Assembly (NCBI GenBank): GCA_027578815.1
Contig: JANBTH010000559.1
Location: forward strand, 1 to 14,825
DNA: 14,825 nt
Direction of reading: 5' to 3'
From: Coemansia sp. RSA 1804
Lineage: Eukaryota; Kickxellomycota; Kickxellomycetes; Kickxellales; Kickxellaceae
In this document: in pieces, positions 1 to 8,900 of the stretch
How positions within the stretch are numbered: position 1 is the first letter of the stretch
Layout of the letters: each line of letters begins with the position of its first letter
Notes under the pieces: model-generated
What the model was told of the DNA's origin: nothing
Database searches by the model: none
Seen by the model: only the letters and a program-made list of their open reading frames with translations
Made by a program: the position numbers and the translations under genes

Positions 1-1
1 C

Positions 2-88
2 CATGTGCCAGATCCTCGGTTCCCTTTTCGCGTTACCGTGTCTTATGAAACTAGCAGCTCCACATCAACAATTTATGTGTGCACATAA
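2..88 (+). CDS. Possible C-terminal end of a gene entering from the left (partial)
   Basis: Frame 2 is open from the window edge to a TAA at 86-88 and gives 28 residues (begins HVPDPRFPFRVTVSYE, ends IYVCT). The composition looks more protein-like than the AT-rich DNA that follows. An AATAAA at 156-161, about 70 bases past the stop, would suit its polyadenylation. No family can be recognised from so little. A competing 58-codon ORF with its own ATG overlaps in another frame (3-179), so the assignment is weak. Confidence 0.25.
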   Translation, partial: HVPDPRFPFRVTVSYETSSSTSTIYVCT

Positions 89-726
89 TGATATTTTATT
101 TAAACAGGTCAAAAACAGTTGTTGGCGTTGGCCATTTGGCAGCGTTAAAAGCTGCAATAAAAAATACCTGCTTTTGTAAAGCACAGTACTTTAAACAAGA
201 TAGCGATAACCATTTGGAAAAGTTATACAGAGTTTTTCACACTCCTTGACATTCTTTCCAAGCACGCTTCCCGACAGCACTCAGGAGTTTGGACATTATT
301 CCACAGATTATTCATAATGTAACGAATGTTTAAAACCTTTAGCCTTTCCATCTACTACAAATCCTCTCTTTGGAATGTACAATATTTTCTCTCAAACGCA
401 AGCTCTCTGACAAGATATCATACATATTATTCTTATGATCTATGCGATTGGTGGGCATTGCAACCAACAGTTCTTTAAACTGTATTATACTTTAGAGTCT
501 TCCTAAAACACAGTGTCCATATGAGTGAATAGACCTCCAAAAGGACTATCAATCAATTGCAGTGCAAATTAGCACTCCAACAAGCGTTAACATGTCATAC
601 CAGCTACCATGAGAATACCATTTCACAAACGCCAAACGGTTAGAAAAGCAATAAATGTTACAATGCAAAAAGCGGATAAATGCAAACAAGTAAACAAAAG
701 TCGGGACAAGTCATGATGTGGAATAT
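89..726. other. AT-rich intergenic region between convergent ends
   Basis: No convincing ORF, RNA gene or repeat is visible. The stretch holds AATAAA hexamers on the + strand at 156-161 and 650-655, and the complement TTTATT at 95-100. It probably contains the 3' untranslated region of the minus-strand gene ending at 727 and that of whatever enters from the left. Confidence 0.5.
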
Positions 727-2196
727 TCAATTGTCCCTTCTGGTACCGCTGCCACGATACGCTGTCTGGTGGTGGGTGTAATCTTCAGAAAGCGCACTAC
801 TAATATGAGCCATGTTCTGTACAAAGGCGGCTTGTGTTTCGGGGGCAAACATGCGATAAGGAATAGGCGGGGATATGCGCTCGACTATCCGCCCATCAGC
901 ATGTCTAGGGGGCGACAAGGCGGCCGATGTGAACGGTCGGACTGTTGGCGGCTCATTCGTATTGGCTGTGGTAGCCAAAGACGTTCCCAACGACGTGACC
1001 GACCGTCCGCCCACATACGATGCGCGTGGAGGGCTCCCATGGCCATGACTACTACTACCACCGCCGACAACATTGGCAGCCAGGCCGTATGATCTTGAGG
1101 GCGACTCTGTGTCACGAACCACTATGCTGTTATCATCGTTTGGATCTAGAACTTCGCGGGCAAAACAAGAGCTGTTGATGATGCTGTCTAGATAGTCGTC
1201 GCCGGTAGAGTCTGGGACTTTGGGTTCGTTGGTAAGGCCGTAGATAAACGATTCGTTTGAGAACCGGGAGGTGGCGGCAGTGGGCGGGCTGCTAGTGTTA
1301 TGCTTTGGACTACTAGGAACTAGGTCTGGGTCTGGATCTGCCAGAGTAGACGAACGCTGGAAACCCGCAGGGAAATTGTGCTGCTGCTGGTGATCTGACC
1401 AGTTAATCGAGCGTGCAGGAGCGTGCTTAGAATAGTGCGAGGCCTGATCAGCAGATAGTGGTGGTGTAGTGGAGTGGGCTTGTGGCATCATCCAGTTGTG
1501 GTAGCGTACTGCACCGTGGTATGGCGGATGCTGAGGCCGAGAGGAACCGTCCATTAGCGTGTCTGTTGTCGTGTCTTGGCGAGGGTGGGCCGAGGCATCG
1601 TCACTGTCGCCAGCAGTGGCAGTGGCAGTGGCAGTGGTGGAGATTGGTGGCACAATGGGCAACAATGTGTGGTTGAGCTTTTCAGTCTGAGCGTAGCCCA
1701 AAGCGGAATCGACAGCAACGCCATTATTCTCTATATGGTAGGAAGAATAGGGCATTGATGCAGACGAGTGGTGGAGCTGGCGGTTGCCTTCGCTGCGCCA
1801 GCGGGAGAAGTTGCAGACAAGACCGTTGTGGAGAGGAACAAAGGGCACCCAAGCAACAACAAAATAAACCACACCCAGCGAAACAGTGAATATACAGGCA
1901 ATGACGTTGTACAGAGAGTTCGTGTATACGACGCAAGCAAAATAGGTCAGCAGGATGCCGCGGCCAGTGTATGTGAACAGGAAACGCGCCTGGGCGTTGA
2001 GCAGGCGCGGAACGGATATTTCTGAGAACAGCAGACCCAGGCTGAGCAGCCCGGTGTATGCGTAGTAGATGATCAGGTTGGTTGGCGCATTGTGGTCGAC
2101 GATGTTGATGACGGCAACACTGACTATTGCGCCAAAAGCCACAATGTTTAGCACATTGAAGACCAGCAGCAGCAGATACCGGTTGGGAAAGCCCAT
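727..2196 (-). CDS. COPI-associated/TVP15-like four-helix Golgi membrane protein with long disordered tail
   Basis: A 489-residue protein starting at the ATG at 2196-2194; the open frame extends to 2283 but has no earlier ATG. Four hydrophobic segments lie near residues 7-33, 41-60, 72-92 and 97-121. Between helices 2 and 3 there is an acidic residue (E59), and helix 3 opens with RFLFTYTGRG (71-80). That E...GRG arrangement and the opening FNVLNIV motif are typical of the COPI-associated protein family, which includes yeast Tvp15, a small Golgi protein. About 360 residues follow that are rich in Ser, Thr, Pro and His, with no visible domain and a short Thr-Ala repeat. Family members are usually near 140-200 residues, so the tail is unusual. 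The family call rests on recalled motif resemblance; an unrelated four-helix protein remains possible. It is divergent from Arp8. Confidence 0.55.
   Translation of the reverse strand: MGFPNRYLLLLVFNVLNIVAFGAIVSVAVINIVDHNAPTNLIIYYAYTGLLSLGLLFSEISVPRLLNAQARFLFTYTGRGILLTYFACVVYTNSLYNVIACIFTVSLGVVYFVVAWVPFVPLHNGLVCNFSRWRSEGNRQLHHSSASMPYSSYHIENNGVAVDSALGYAQTEKLNHTLLPIVPPISTTATATATAGDSDDASAHPRQDTTTDTLMDGSSRPQHPPYHGAVRYHNWMMPQAHSTTPPLSADQASHYSKHAPARSINWSDHQQQHNFPAGFQRSSTLADPDPDLVPSSPKHNTSSPPTAATSRFSNESFIYGLTNEPKVPDSTGDDYLDSIINSSCFAREVLDPNDDNSIVVRDTESPSRSYGLAANVVGGGSSSHGHGSPPRASYVGGRSVTSLGTSLATTANTNEPPTVRPFTSAALSPPRHADGRIVERISPPIPYRMFAPETQAAFVQNMAHISSALSEDYTHHQTAYRGSGTRRDN
1615..1638. repeat. Hexanucleotide repeat AGTGGC x4 (last copy imperfect)
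   Basis: Four tandem hexamers, the last reading AGTGGT. On the minus strand they encode the alternating Thr-Ala run in the disordered tail of the four-helix membrane protein. The unit is in phase with codons, so copy-number change would alter length without a frameshift. Confidence 0.8.
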
Positions 2197-2201
2197 TGCA
2201 T
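2148..2201 (-). promoter_or_regulatory. Overlapping upstream ORF across the start of the four-helix membrane protein gene
   Basis: An ATG at 2201-2199 lies five bases before the presumed start ATG (2196-2194), in another frame. It has A at -3, a good initiation context. It reads 17 codons (MQWAFPTGICCCWSSMC) and stops at 2148, inside the main gene. If the transcript carries both ATGs, scanning ribosomes should often use the first, so it would lower translation of the main protein. Alternatively a spliced 5' exon bypasses it. Confidence 0.35.
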
Positions 2202-2862
2202 GGTTGCGTCTGTTTCCAGCAGCGTTGGACAAGCTAGACAGAAGGAAGGCCTGGTAGAAGAAAAAGGAGGTAATGATACACAAGCAAATAAATAAACAGA
2301 AAAGGTACCAAGAGCAATGTCAATATGAGAAAAGGGAGAAAGGCAGAAAAGGAGGGAGAAAGAGCGAGCAAAGTGCACACCAGAATAACTTTTAGGCTTT
2401 TAGCTCAGTTAGTCAGTTTCGCTTTCCCTCGCTTTGGGTCTCCGCTCCCAGCAGATTTGGGTAACACAGAAAGAAAAAGTGATGCTGGGGAGACGACGCC
2501 AAAAAGACCTTTCTCTATTCTCTCCCTTTCTTTTTGGGGAAAGAGGCGAACAGGCTTTTGGCGTTTAGAGCCTTCCGCAGTGAACAGCCCATTACGTCTA
2601 CGTCTACGATTACGACTATGATTAAGAAAGGAACAACCGCCACCTTTCTTTTCCTCGTTTTTATAGTTCCCAGACAGCAGAAGAATCTATAATTTATTTA
2701 CAGTAAACCGTCTCCCCCCTTTTGCGTGCAATTTGCATCCGTAGTATAATGTAAATCAGCTCGATTCGGACCTAATTTTTTTTATTTCATTTGCCTTTCA
2801 CAACAAGCCTTGAAAAGCACAGCAGAAGCACAAACAGTTTCACTGTCCTCCACAGTAGCAGA
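2202..2862. promoter_or_regulatory. Divergent promoter region of the four-helix membrane protein gene and Arp8
   Basis: This 661-base gap separates two head-to-head genes. On the left it is purine-rich on the + strand (about 2325-2370), that is pyrimidine-rich in the leader of the minus-strand gene. TATA-like stretches facing Arp8 occur at 2688-2696 and 2745-2750. An octamer ATTTGCAT sits at 2731-2738. A degenerate TACGTC/TACGAT run lies near 2593-2620. No gene is supported here. The individual sites are suggestive only. Confidence 0.4.
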
Positions 2863-5700
2863 ATGTCAGGGTTTCCACTAAAGCGCAAAAAGTACTCGTG
2901 GCTCCCCGAGTCAAACCCAGCAGCGGTATCGGGTGACGCGGCGAGCCCAACGCTGTCGACGTCAAAGAAGAGCGAGAGCAGCGAGAAGACAGCCCGCGCA
3001 CCGCGCAGCCGATCCAGGGGAGGCGGGAAAGAGCGGGCGAAGGAGAAGGAGAAGGAGAAGGCGACAGAAAACACACAGAGAACAGACTCCAACGGCAGCG
3101 ACGAAGCAGCAATGGTGGTCGATGTTTTGGGAATATCAACACCAGCGCCCAAAGCAGCATCCATAACGCCGCCGTCAAACGACGCAAGCGAGGAAGCAGC
3201 GTCTACGGCAGCAGATGGCGATGCGGATGGCGTCGCCAAGCAGAAACCCGAAGGCGTTGTTTCGAAGATGCGCCGTCGGCCGCGGAAGGACAGCGTTGAC
3301 GATCTTGTCAGGTCGCGGTTTATGTCTACACTCAGCGCCCAGCAAGACGGCAGCAGCAGCATGTCGCGCGCCCGCAAGCGCGGAACTGAACCGGCGCTGT
3401 CCAGCATCACAGCAAGCGTGCGCGACGCACTGGCCAGCGAGCGGTCGGGCCATCTGCGCGGGGCAGGCAGCAATGGCGCCCCGCATGACGCGTCAACAAT
3501 GTCGCTACCGGCAATGGCGGACGGCAGCAAGGGCGGCAGGCCTCGCATAGCGGCAGGTCATCGTATGGGCCACCACCTCAGCCATGGGAAGGCGACATCC
3601 AGCGCCAGTACGCCTGGACAGGCCATGGCGGCACCGCAGCCGCGACTGGGCCCGCTGGAGAGCAAGTACTCGTTTCCTACGTATCCGTCGCTTAATCCGC
3701 GCAACGTCACATCGACACTGCGGCGCGGCGACCAGGGCGTGGGCGCATTGGGCCAGACGCGTGGGCTGGAGGTGACGACAGGCGAAAACGTCATTGTTAT
3801 CAACGCCGGGTCGCGGTGGTTGCGTATCGGCCGTGCAAACGATGCTGTGCCTAGAGAGATTCCGCACGTCATTGCGCGCAGAGTCAGCGCGCCAGGCGTA
3901 GCGCAGGTGCCGGCAGCGCCCAGCAAGATGGATGTTGACAGAGGCGACGTGGACCGTGTAGCCGACGGTGGCTCCGGCAGCCAGTCGAGCGGCGGCAGTG
4001 ATGGCGATGACGATGACGGAGGTGATAGCGACGACGACATGGTTGGGTCGCTGGCGCACGGCGGCGCGGAGGTTGCCTCGACGCTGAAGATGCTCCGCGA
4101 CGCGCTCAAGCAGCACCAGCGGCAGTCCAAGCGCAAGGTCCCAGCCAACGTGTACTCGCAGGTGCTGGGCTACAACAAGCAGTCCCGGCCCGAGACCATT
4201 GCCGACCACAACGATCCGTTCCGGGTCGAGTGGATCCCAGCGTCGGAGATCGAGGACGACTGCGTGGTTGGCGAACGAGTGTTCCATATGGCGGACATTG
4301 ACAGCTTTGTTGTCCGCCACCCAATCCGCAACGGCTACCTCAACGTTGAGGATTACGCCAGCATCGAGGAGGTCCTGGGCGACATCGAGACGATCTGGAC
4401 AACAGCTATTCGGACTGAGCTTGGCATCAACCGTCGGGATCTGGGCGCCTTTGGCGCTGTTCTTGTTATCCCAGACATGTTCAACCGCGTCGAGGTGATA
4501 GCGCTTGCCGAGATGCTGCTGCGGCGCATGGGATTCGGCCATCTTCTTGTGCAGCAGTCGTCGACGCTGGTGACGTTTGGTGCCGGCTTCTCCACCGCTT
4601 GCGTCGTGGATGTTGGCGCACAGAAGACAAGCATTGCGTGCATCGAGGACGGATTCTGCTACCAGGAGTCGCGCGTAACGGTGATGTACGGAGGCGACGA
4701 CATCACTCGCTTCCTGTACCATCTGTTTATGGCGAGCAGCTTCCCTTACCGCGAGGCGTCGCTCGATCGCATGTACGACTGGCGTCTGCTGAACGACCTG
4801 CGCGAGCGCTACTGCACGATGAATCTCTCAGACGTCAATATCCGGCTCCGCGACTTCTTCGTACGGATTCCCAACCACCCCACGCGCAAGCTGAGCTTCA
4901 AGACCTACGACGAGCCCTACCAGGCTCTTCTGTGTCTGTTCTACCCAGCCATCGTTGCCGCATTCAGCCCGCTGCCTGACTATTCGCACTCTTTTGCCAA
5001 CTCTTTACATGCTGAAACGCACGGCGAGGCCAAGCCCGTTGGATGCAGCGCCGATCTCGCGCCGACGCAGTTTGCCATTTTGCCCACCCGTGCAGTCGAT
5101 GCCGCGTCCGAGTCTGCTCCTCGTAAACCCACGCCTGAGGCTGCAATGTCTGATCCGTCTGCCACCGCCACTGCGACGGAGTCAGCCATTGTGCCTGCCG
5201 CTGTCCCGCCCACCGAGCCTGGCTCCCCCGATCTGCGCGACCAGCAGACTGAAGCTGTCCCCGCCGATGTGTCTGGCAAGGACGCGCTGCAGCCAGACGC
5301 TGTGCCCAGCGTCTCCTATGTGCCCGACGTCGATGCGCAATACTCGCGCATGCCGCTTGATGCTGCCATCACCCACAGCATTGTGCACGCCGGCTCAATG
5401 GACCGCGCAAAGAAGCTGTACTCGTCCATTGTCATCGTCGGCGGCGGCGTATCGTTTGTTCCTGGCTTCAGCGATCTCCTGTCTGCCAGGGTTCTGCATC
5501 TGCGTCCCGATTATCTGCAGGGCGTCGAGCGTGCCGAGATCGTCTCTGCACCCCGCGATCTGGACCCGCGCGTTCTTGCCTGGAAGGGCGGTGCCGTTCT
5601 CAGTAGACTAGAGTGCGCCAAGGAGCTGTGGATTTCCGCTCGTGAGTGGGCTGACTTTGGCCCAAGATTCCTGCGCGACAGAGTACTTTTCCCGTGGTAG
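2863..5700 (+). CDS. ARP8: Actin-related protein 8, INO80 chromatin-remodelling complex subunit
   Basis: A 945-residue nuclear actin-fold protein. Arp8 binds the Ino80 HSA domain with Arp4 and actin, helping the remodeller sense linker DNA. The start is the first ATG in the frame (MSGFPLKRKKYSW), with A at -3. Residues 1 to about 265 are disordered and rich in Lys, Arg, Ser and Ala, including a KEKEKEK run from a GAGAAG repeat. The actin fold begins at ENVIVINAGSRWLRIGRA (308-325). Further marks are YNKQSRPE (437-444), the phosphate loop CVVDVGAQKTS (580-590), YGGDD (609-613), VIVGGG (857-862), AWKGGAV (906-912), and a C-terminus ending FPW. These match Arp8 rather than other Arps. Two extra low-complexity inserts interrupt the fold: an acidic one (379-392) and an Ala/Pro-rich one (about 704-821). 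It is convergent with the PPR gene, 215 bases away. Confidence 0.93.
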   Translation: MSGFPLKRKKYSWLPESNPAAVSGDAASPTLSTSKKSESSEKTARAPRSRSRGGGKERAKEKEKEKATENTQRTDSNGSDEAAMVVDVLGISTPAPKAASITPPSNDASEEAASTAADGDADGVAKQKPEGVVSKMRRRPRKDSVDDLVRSRFMSTLSAQQDGSSSMSRARKRGTEPALSSITASVRDALASERSGHLRGAGSNGAPHDASTMSLPAMADGSKGGRPRIAAGHRMGHHLSHGKATSSASTPGQAMAAPQPRLGPLESKYSFPTYPSLNPRNVTSTLRRGDQGVGALGQTRGLEVTTGENVIVINAGSRWLRIGRANDAVPREIPHVIARRVSAPGVAQVPAAPSKMDVDRGDVDRVADGGSGSQSSGGSDGDDDDGGDSDDDMVGSLAHGGAEVASTLKMLRDALKQHQRQSKRKVPANVYSQVLGYNKQSRPETIADHNDPFRVEWIPASEIEDDCVVGERVFHMADIDSFVVRHPIRNGYLNVEDYASIEEVLGDIETIWTTAIRTELGINRRDLGAFGAVLVIPDMFNRVEVIALAEMLLRRMGFGHLLVQQSSTLVTFGAGFSTACVVDVGAQKTSIACIEDGFCYQESRVTVMYGGDDITRFLYHLFMASSFPYREASLDRMYDWRLLNDLRERYCTMNLSDVNIRLRDFFVRIPNHPTRKLSFKTYDEPYQALLCLFYPAIVAAFSPLPDYSHSFANSLHAETHGEAKPVGCSADLAPTQFAILPTRAVDAASESAPRKPTPEAAMSDPSATATATESAIVPAAVPPTEPGSPDLRDQQTEAVPADVSGKDALQPDAVPSVSYVPDVDAQYSRMPLDAAITHSIVHAGSMDRAKKLYSSIVIVGGGVSFVPGFSDLLSARVLHLRPDYLQGVERAEIVSAPRDLDPRVLAWKGGAVLSRLECAKELWISAREWADFGPRFLRDRVLFPW

Positions 5701-5915
5701 GATAACGTGCTATCTACATCTAGCATACATGTGTGCTATTTCTTTTCTCTTCTCTTTGCAAGCATGTCTAGTTTCTCTCTTTTCTCTTACTCTTGTTGGC
5801 ATTGGGACGTTTTATGTTTTTTCTCTACTTATTCTATTTTTGTGCAGCTCTGAAATAATACAACAACAACGCATGTAATTAACCGTCATGCCTTTCTTGT
5901 CGGAACTGTTCTACG

Positions 5916-8900
5916 TCAGACCACAGACTTGGAGCTCTGTTTGGCAAGCTTGTACCCTTCAGCGTCATACCGCCACTGCCGGAGCCAGATCCTCTGTCTC
6001 CTGCCATCCTCGAGCAGCTGGCCGACCATTGGACTATCTGGCTTCAGGTCTCGGTACAGCTCAACCACAAACCGGGCATTGTACCTTAGTTTCCCGCGTA
6101 GCTCGACGACCGGGAAGATGCTGATCTCACGAAGCAGTCCCCGATACAACGAGATGCACGATCTGCGCACGTCTCTTTCTGTCGTCGCCTTGTTTTGCGT
6201 TGCGCTATTTGGTGCCAATATCAACAGACTGCTGCCTGCACTAGTCGAGCCAGCCGTTTTTGCAGTCTTAGGATGCTTTCCACAAAGAACCGATTCAATC
6301 TCCAGAGCATCGGCGTCGCGTCCACTGTCCCTCAACGCCCAGCACACAAACGACACCATCTCCGGCGTTTGTTTCAGAAAATGCATAAATCTTGATCCCG
6401 CCAAATCCTTACAGCTGCTCCTTAGTGCTGTCGGATGTGACATGGTTCCTAACGTATCATACAGGTACACTACCAGCTCTGGCGTTTTTTCCACGACGCT
6501 CAACCGGACAATGTGGAGGAGCTCCCTAAACGTCGGCACGCCGCCCAGACGTATCATACGCTTGGCAACCAGCATCACTCCGTTCGGGTTGCTGTTTTCA
6601 ATATAGTATCTGAGCAGCGGTCGCAGCGTCTCTGGCATCTCAGCTAGTTTGAAATCGGTGTGGACCATGTCGTACACTGCGACTGCGCGGTAGAGCTGGT
6701 TATTCAGAAGCAGTGCCCGGAGAATCAGGTTCAGCGTGACCGGATCTGCTGGCGTTGCCGTAAACTGTGGATCACTCGGCGATGCGGTTGCTGTGCCCTG
6801 AGGGTAGTGGTGGTCAGAGTACCGCTCGATATAATTGTTCAGCAGTGCTAGTGCGCCGGACGGATTTCTGTATCGTACAAGCACAGTCATTGCCATGTTT
6901 ATAAGGTGGTTTGTTTTGTACACATCGCCGCTTGTGTCAGACACGGAAGTCGGAATCGGCCCAGAGACTGACAGTTCTCTGAACCACTCCTTGGCCCGCC
7001 CTAGCACGAGCATCGCGCCCCGGGCATCGTTTGCACATACGTGGGCGTACATAAGAATCCCCCAAGTTACCTGGTTGACACTGGAATTCGAGATGCTTGA
7101 GCCCTTGGTATGTGGGCTTGGCGGCTTCAATGAGGATATCTTGTCAAAGTACTTTTGTGCCATTCTGGTATGCCCGAGAATAGCCCATCCGTACATTATT
7201 GCATGGTAAGCTTTCGGCGGGCAGTACATGCTGTTCTGGCAAACAATGTCCACAATCGACTCTGCCATTCGAACACGTTCCAAAACAAACGACGCATGTT
7301 GGCCACCGCCGCCGCTGTTGTGGTTGTTGTAGCCCGCATGCTTTGCTTTGCGCCGCAACTTTATTCTGTGCAACAGCCCGCTGATAAGCGATGTGTAGAA
7401 ACGCAGTGTCATATGTACACCCCTTTGCGTTACTGCGTTTGCTAGATGCATTATTGAGCGAAAATCGCCTCTCTGGGCCAGCCCCTTGGCCAGCACGGCA
7501 AACAGCACATCGGTCGCAAAAAGCCGTTTTAGTTGATCTGGTTCGCTGTATTTCTCTGCGTGTCGATATATTTGGAATGCTTTCCGGGCCATCCCCTTGT
7601 GAACAAGCGCCTGCATAAGCTGCTGGAACGCTGTTACAGAGACCGATTCTAATCGTACAAGCAGCACCCAGTGTAGTTTTAGTGTGGTATCCAGAATCAC
7701 AGTCACATCTGTACTGTTTTCGCGGTACTTGGCAGCACCAACCATGGCGCTAATGGCAAGTGTTTGTGTGGGATGCAGGATCTTGCAATCCAGAGTATCG
7801 ATCATGGTTTGCACAATCCGGGCTACACCTTTCCAGTCTCTTGGTTGGCGGGAGGACCACAGCGATAGCAGCAGATGGAAAACACGGCGATTATTCATGG
7901 CTATCGCAAGGGTAAGCGCACCGTCTAGATCGTCTGCTCGTACAAGCGATCCAAGCACATCGTAGTGGATCCGGGAGCTGTGCTGGGCCATATGTGATCT
8001 TGTGGCCGCCAGTTTAATGACAGCGTGTGTGGGAAACCCTAGCGATTCCCTTCTCGATGCATATAAGAAAAGTGCTGCTCGCTGCATCCCCAGACTAAGC
8101 GAGAACGACACAAGTTGCTCCAGAACCGCTCGATCGGGCACGCACTCGCGACGGATAAGCTCTGTAACCAAGGAGCTCGCCAATTCCACGTCAGCAACCG
8201 ACACGCTACTGGCTGGGTGTCGCAGCATCCAAGCAGCACGAATTGCTCGATCGATGGTCTCGGGAATGGCGTTACATGCGCCGGCTGGGTTCTCCAGAAA
8301 TGCACCGATCTGGCGCCAAGCGTCTGGCGGCAAATACCGCGAAAATGTACGTGCACGGCCATGATGCCCCTTTTGCATAAGATGGAAGACTGTGCTTGTT
8401 GCCAATATCGTGTCAACCACCTCCAGCTGTCTATCCGTTAGACCATAGTACCGATCGTGAATATCTGGACTGGTTTCTGACATGAAAGCCATAAACACCA
8501 TCATTATCTCCGGGGAATCCAGAGCAAGATTCGATTTTGTGTAGTAGTGGGATGCAATATAAATGCCGACAAGCAGACAGTCCAGCTGGAATTGCCGTTG
8601 TGAAAGTACAAAGTGTGTAAGTGGCGATAGTATCGACGACCAAACCTTGGGTCCTTCCTTTCTTTTGAGTATCTTACGAGACAGCGACACCGCGTTATAT
8701 ATACTGTTGTTTCGAATACAGTCCCAGATCATACGTTCCTCCAAACACATTGTGTGTCGTTTTGATCTTCGCAACACCGTTATCTTATTGCTATTGGTCT
8801 CAGCCGGACCTTTGTGGCACACTGGATTGCTGGTGTGGACACTCGATCCGTTCCCTGTGGCTATGGCTGGAGATGTCATCGACCACCGCCGGAACCCGAT

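Noticed and set aside
2197..2283. N-terminal extension of the four-helix membrane protein to 2283
   Set aside because: The extension begins at TTG, not ATG, and spans a pyrimidine tract typical of a splice acceptor or leader. The first ATG is at 2196.
2393..2450. tRNA-like TAGCTCAGTTAGTCAG stretch resembling a D arm (A box)
   Set aside because: No matching B box (GGTTCGANTCC) and no acceptor stem or anticodon arm can be folded around it.
2791..2862. N-terminal extension of ARP8 to 2791
   Set aside because: It begins at TTG; the first ATG in frame is at 2863 with A at -3.
3505..4722. Long antisense ORF (405 codons) opposite ARP8, and another at 2787-3548
   Set aside because: They mirror the GC-rich codon pattern of ARP8, have His/Arg-rich or Ser-rich low-complexity content and match no family; ARP8 motifs on the + strand are unambiguous.
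5929..6606. 225-codon + strand ORF opposite the PPR-LYR gene
   Set aside because: Shadow of the real minus-strand gene; no domain, and it does not start from a convincing context.
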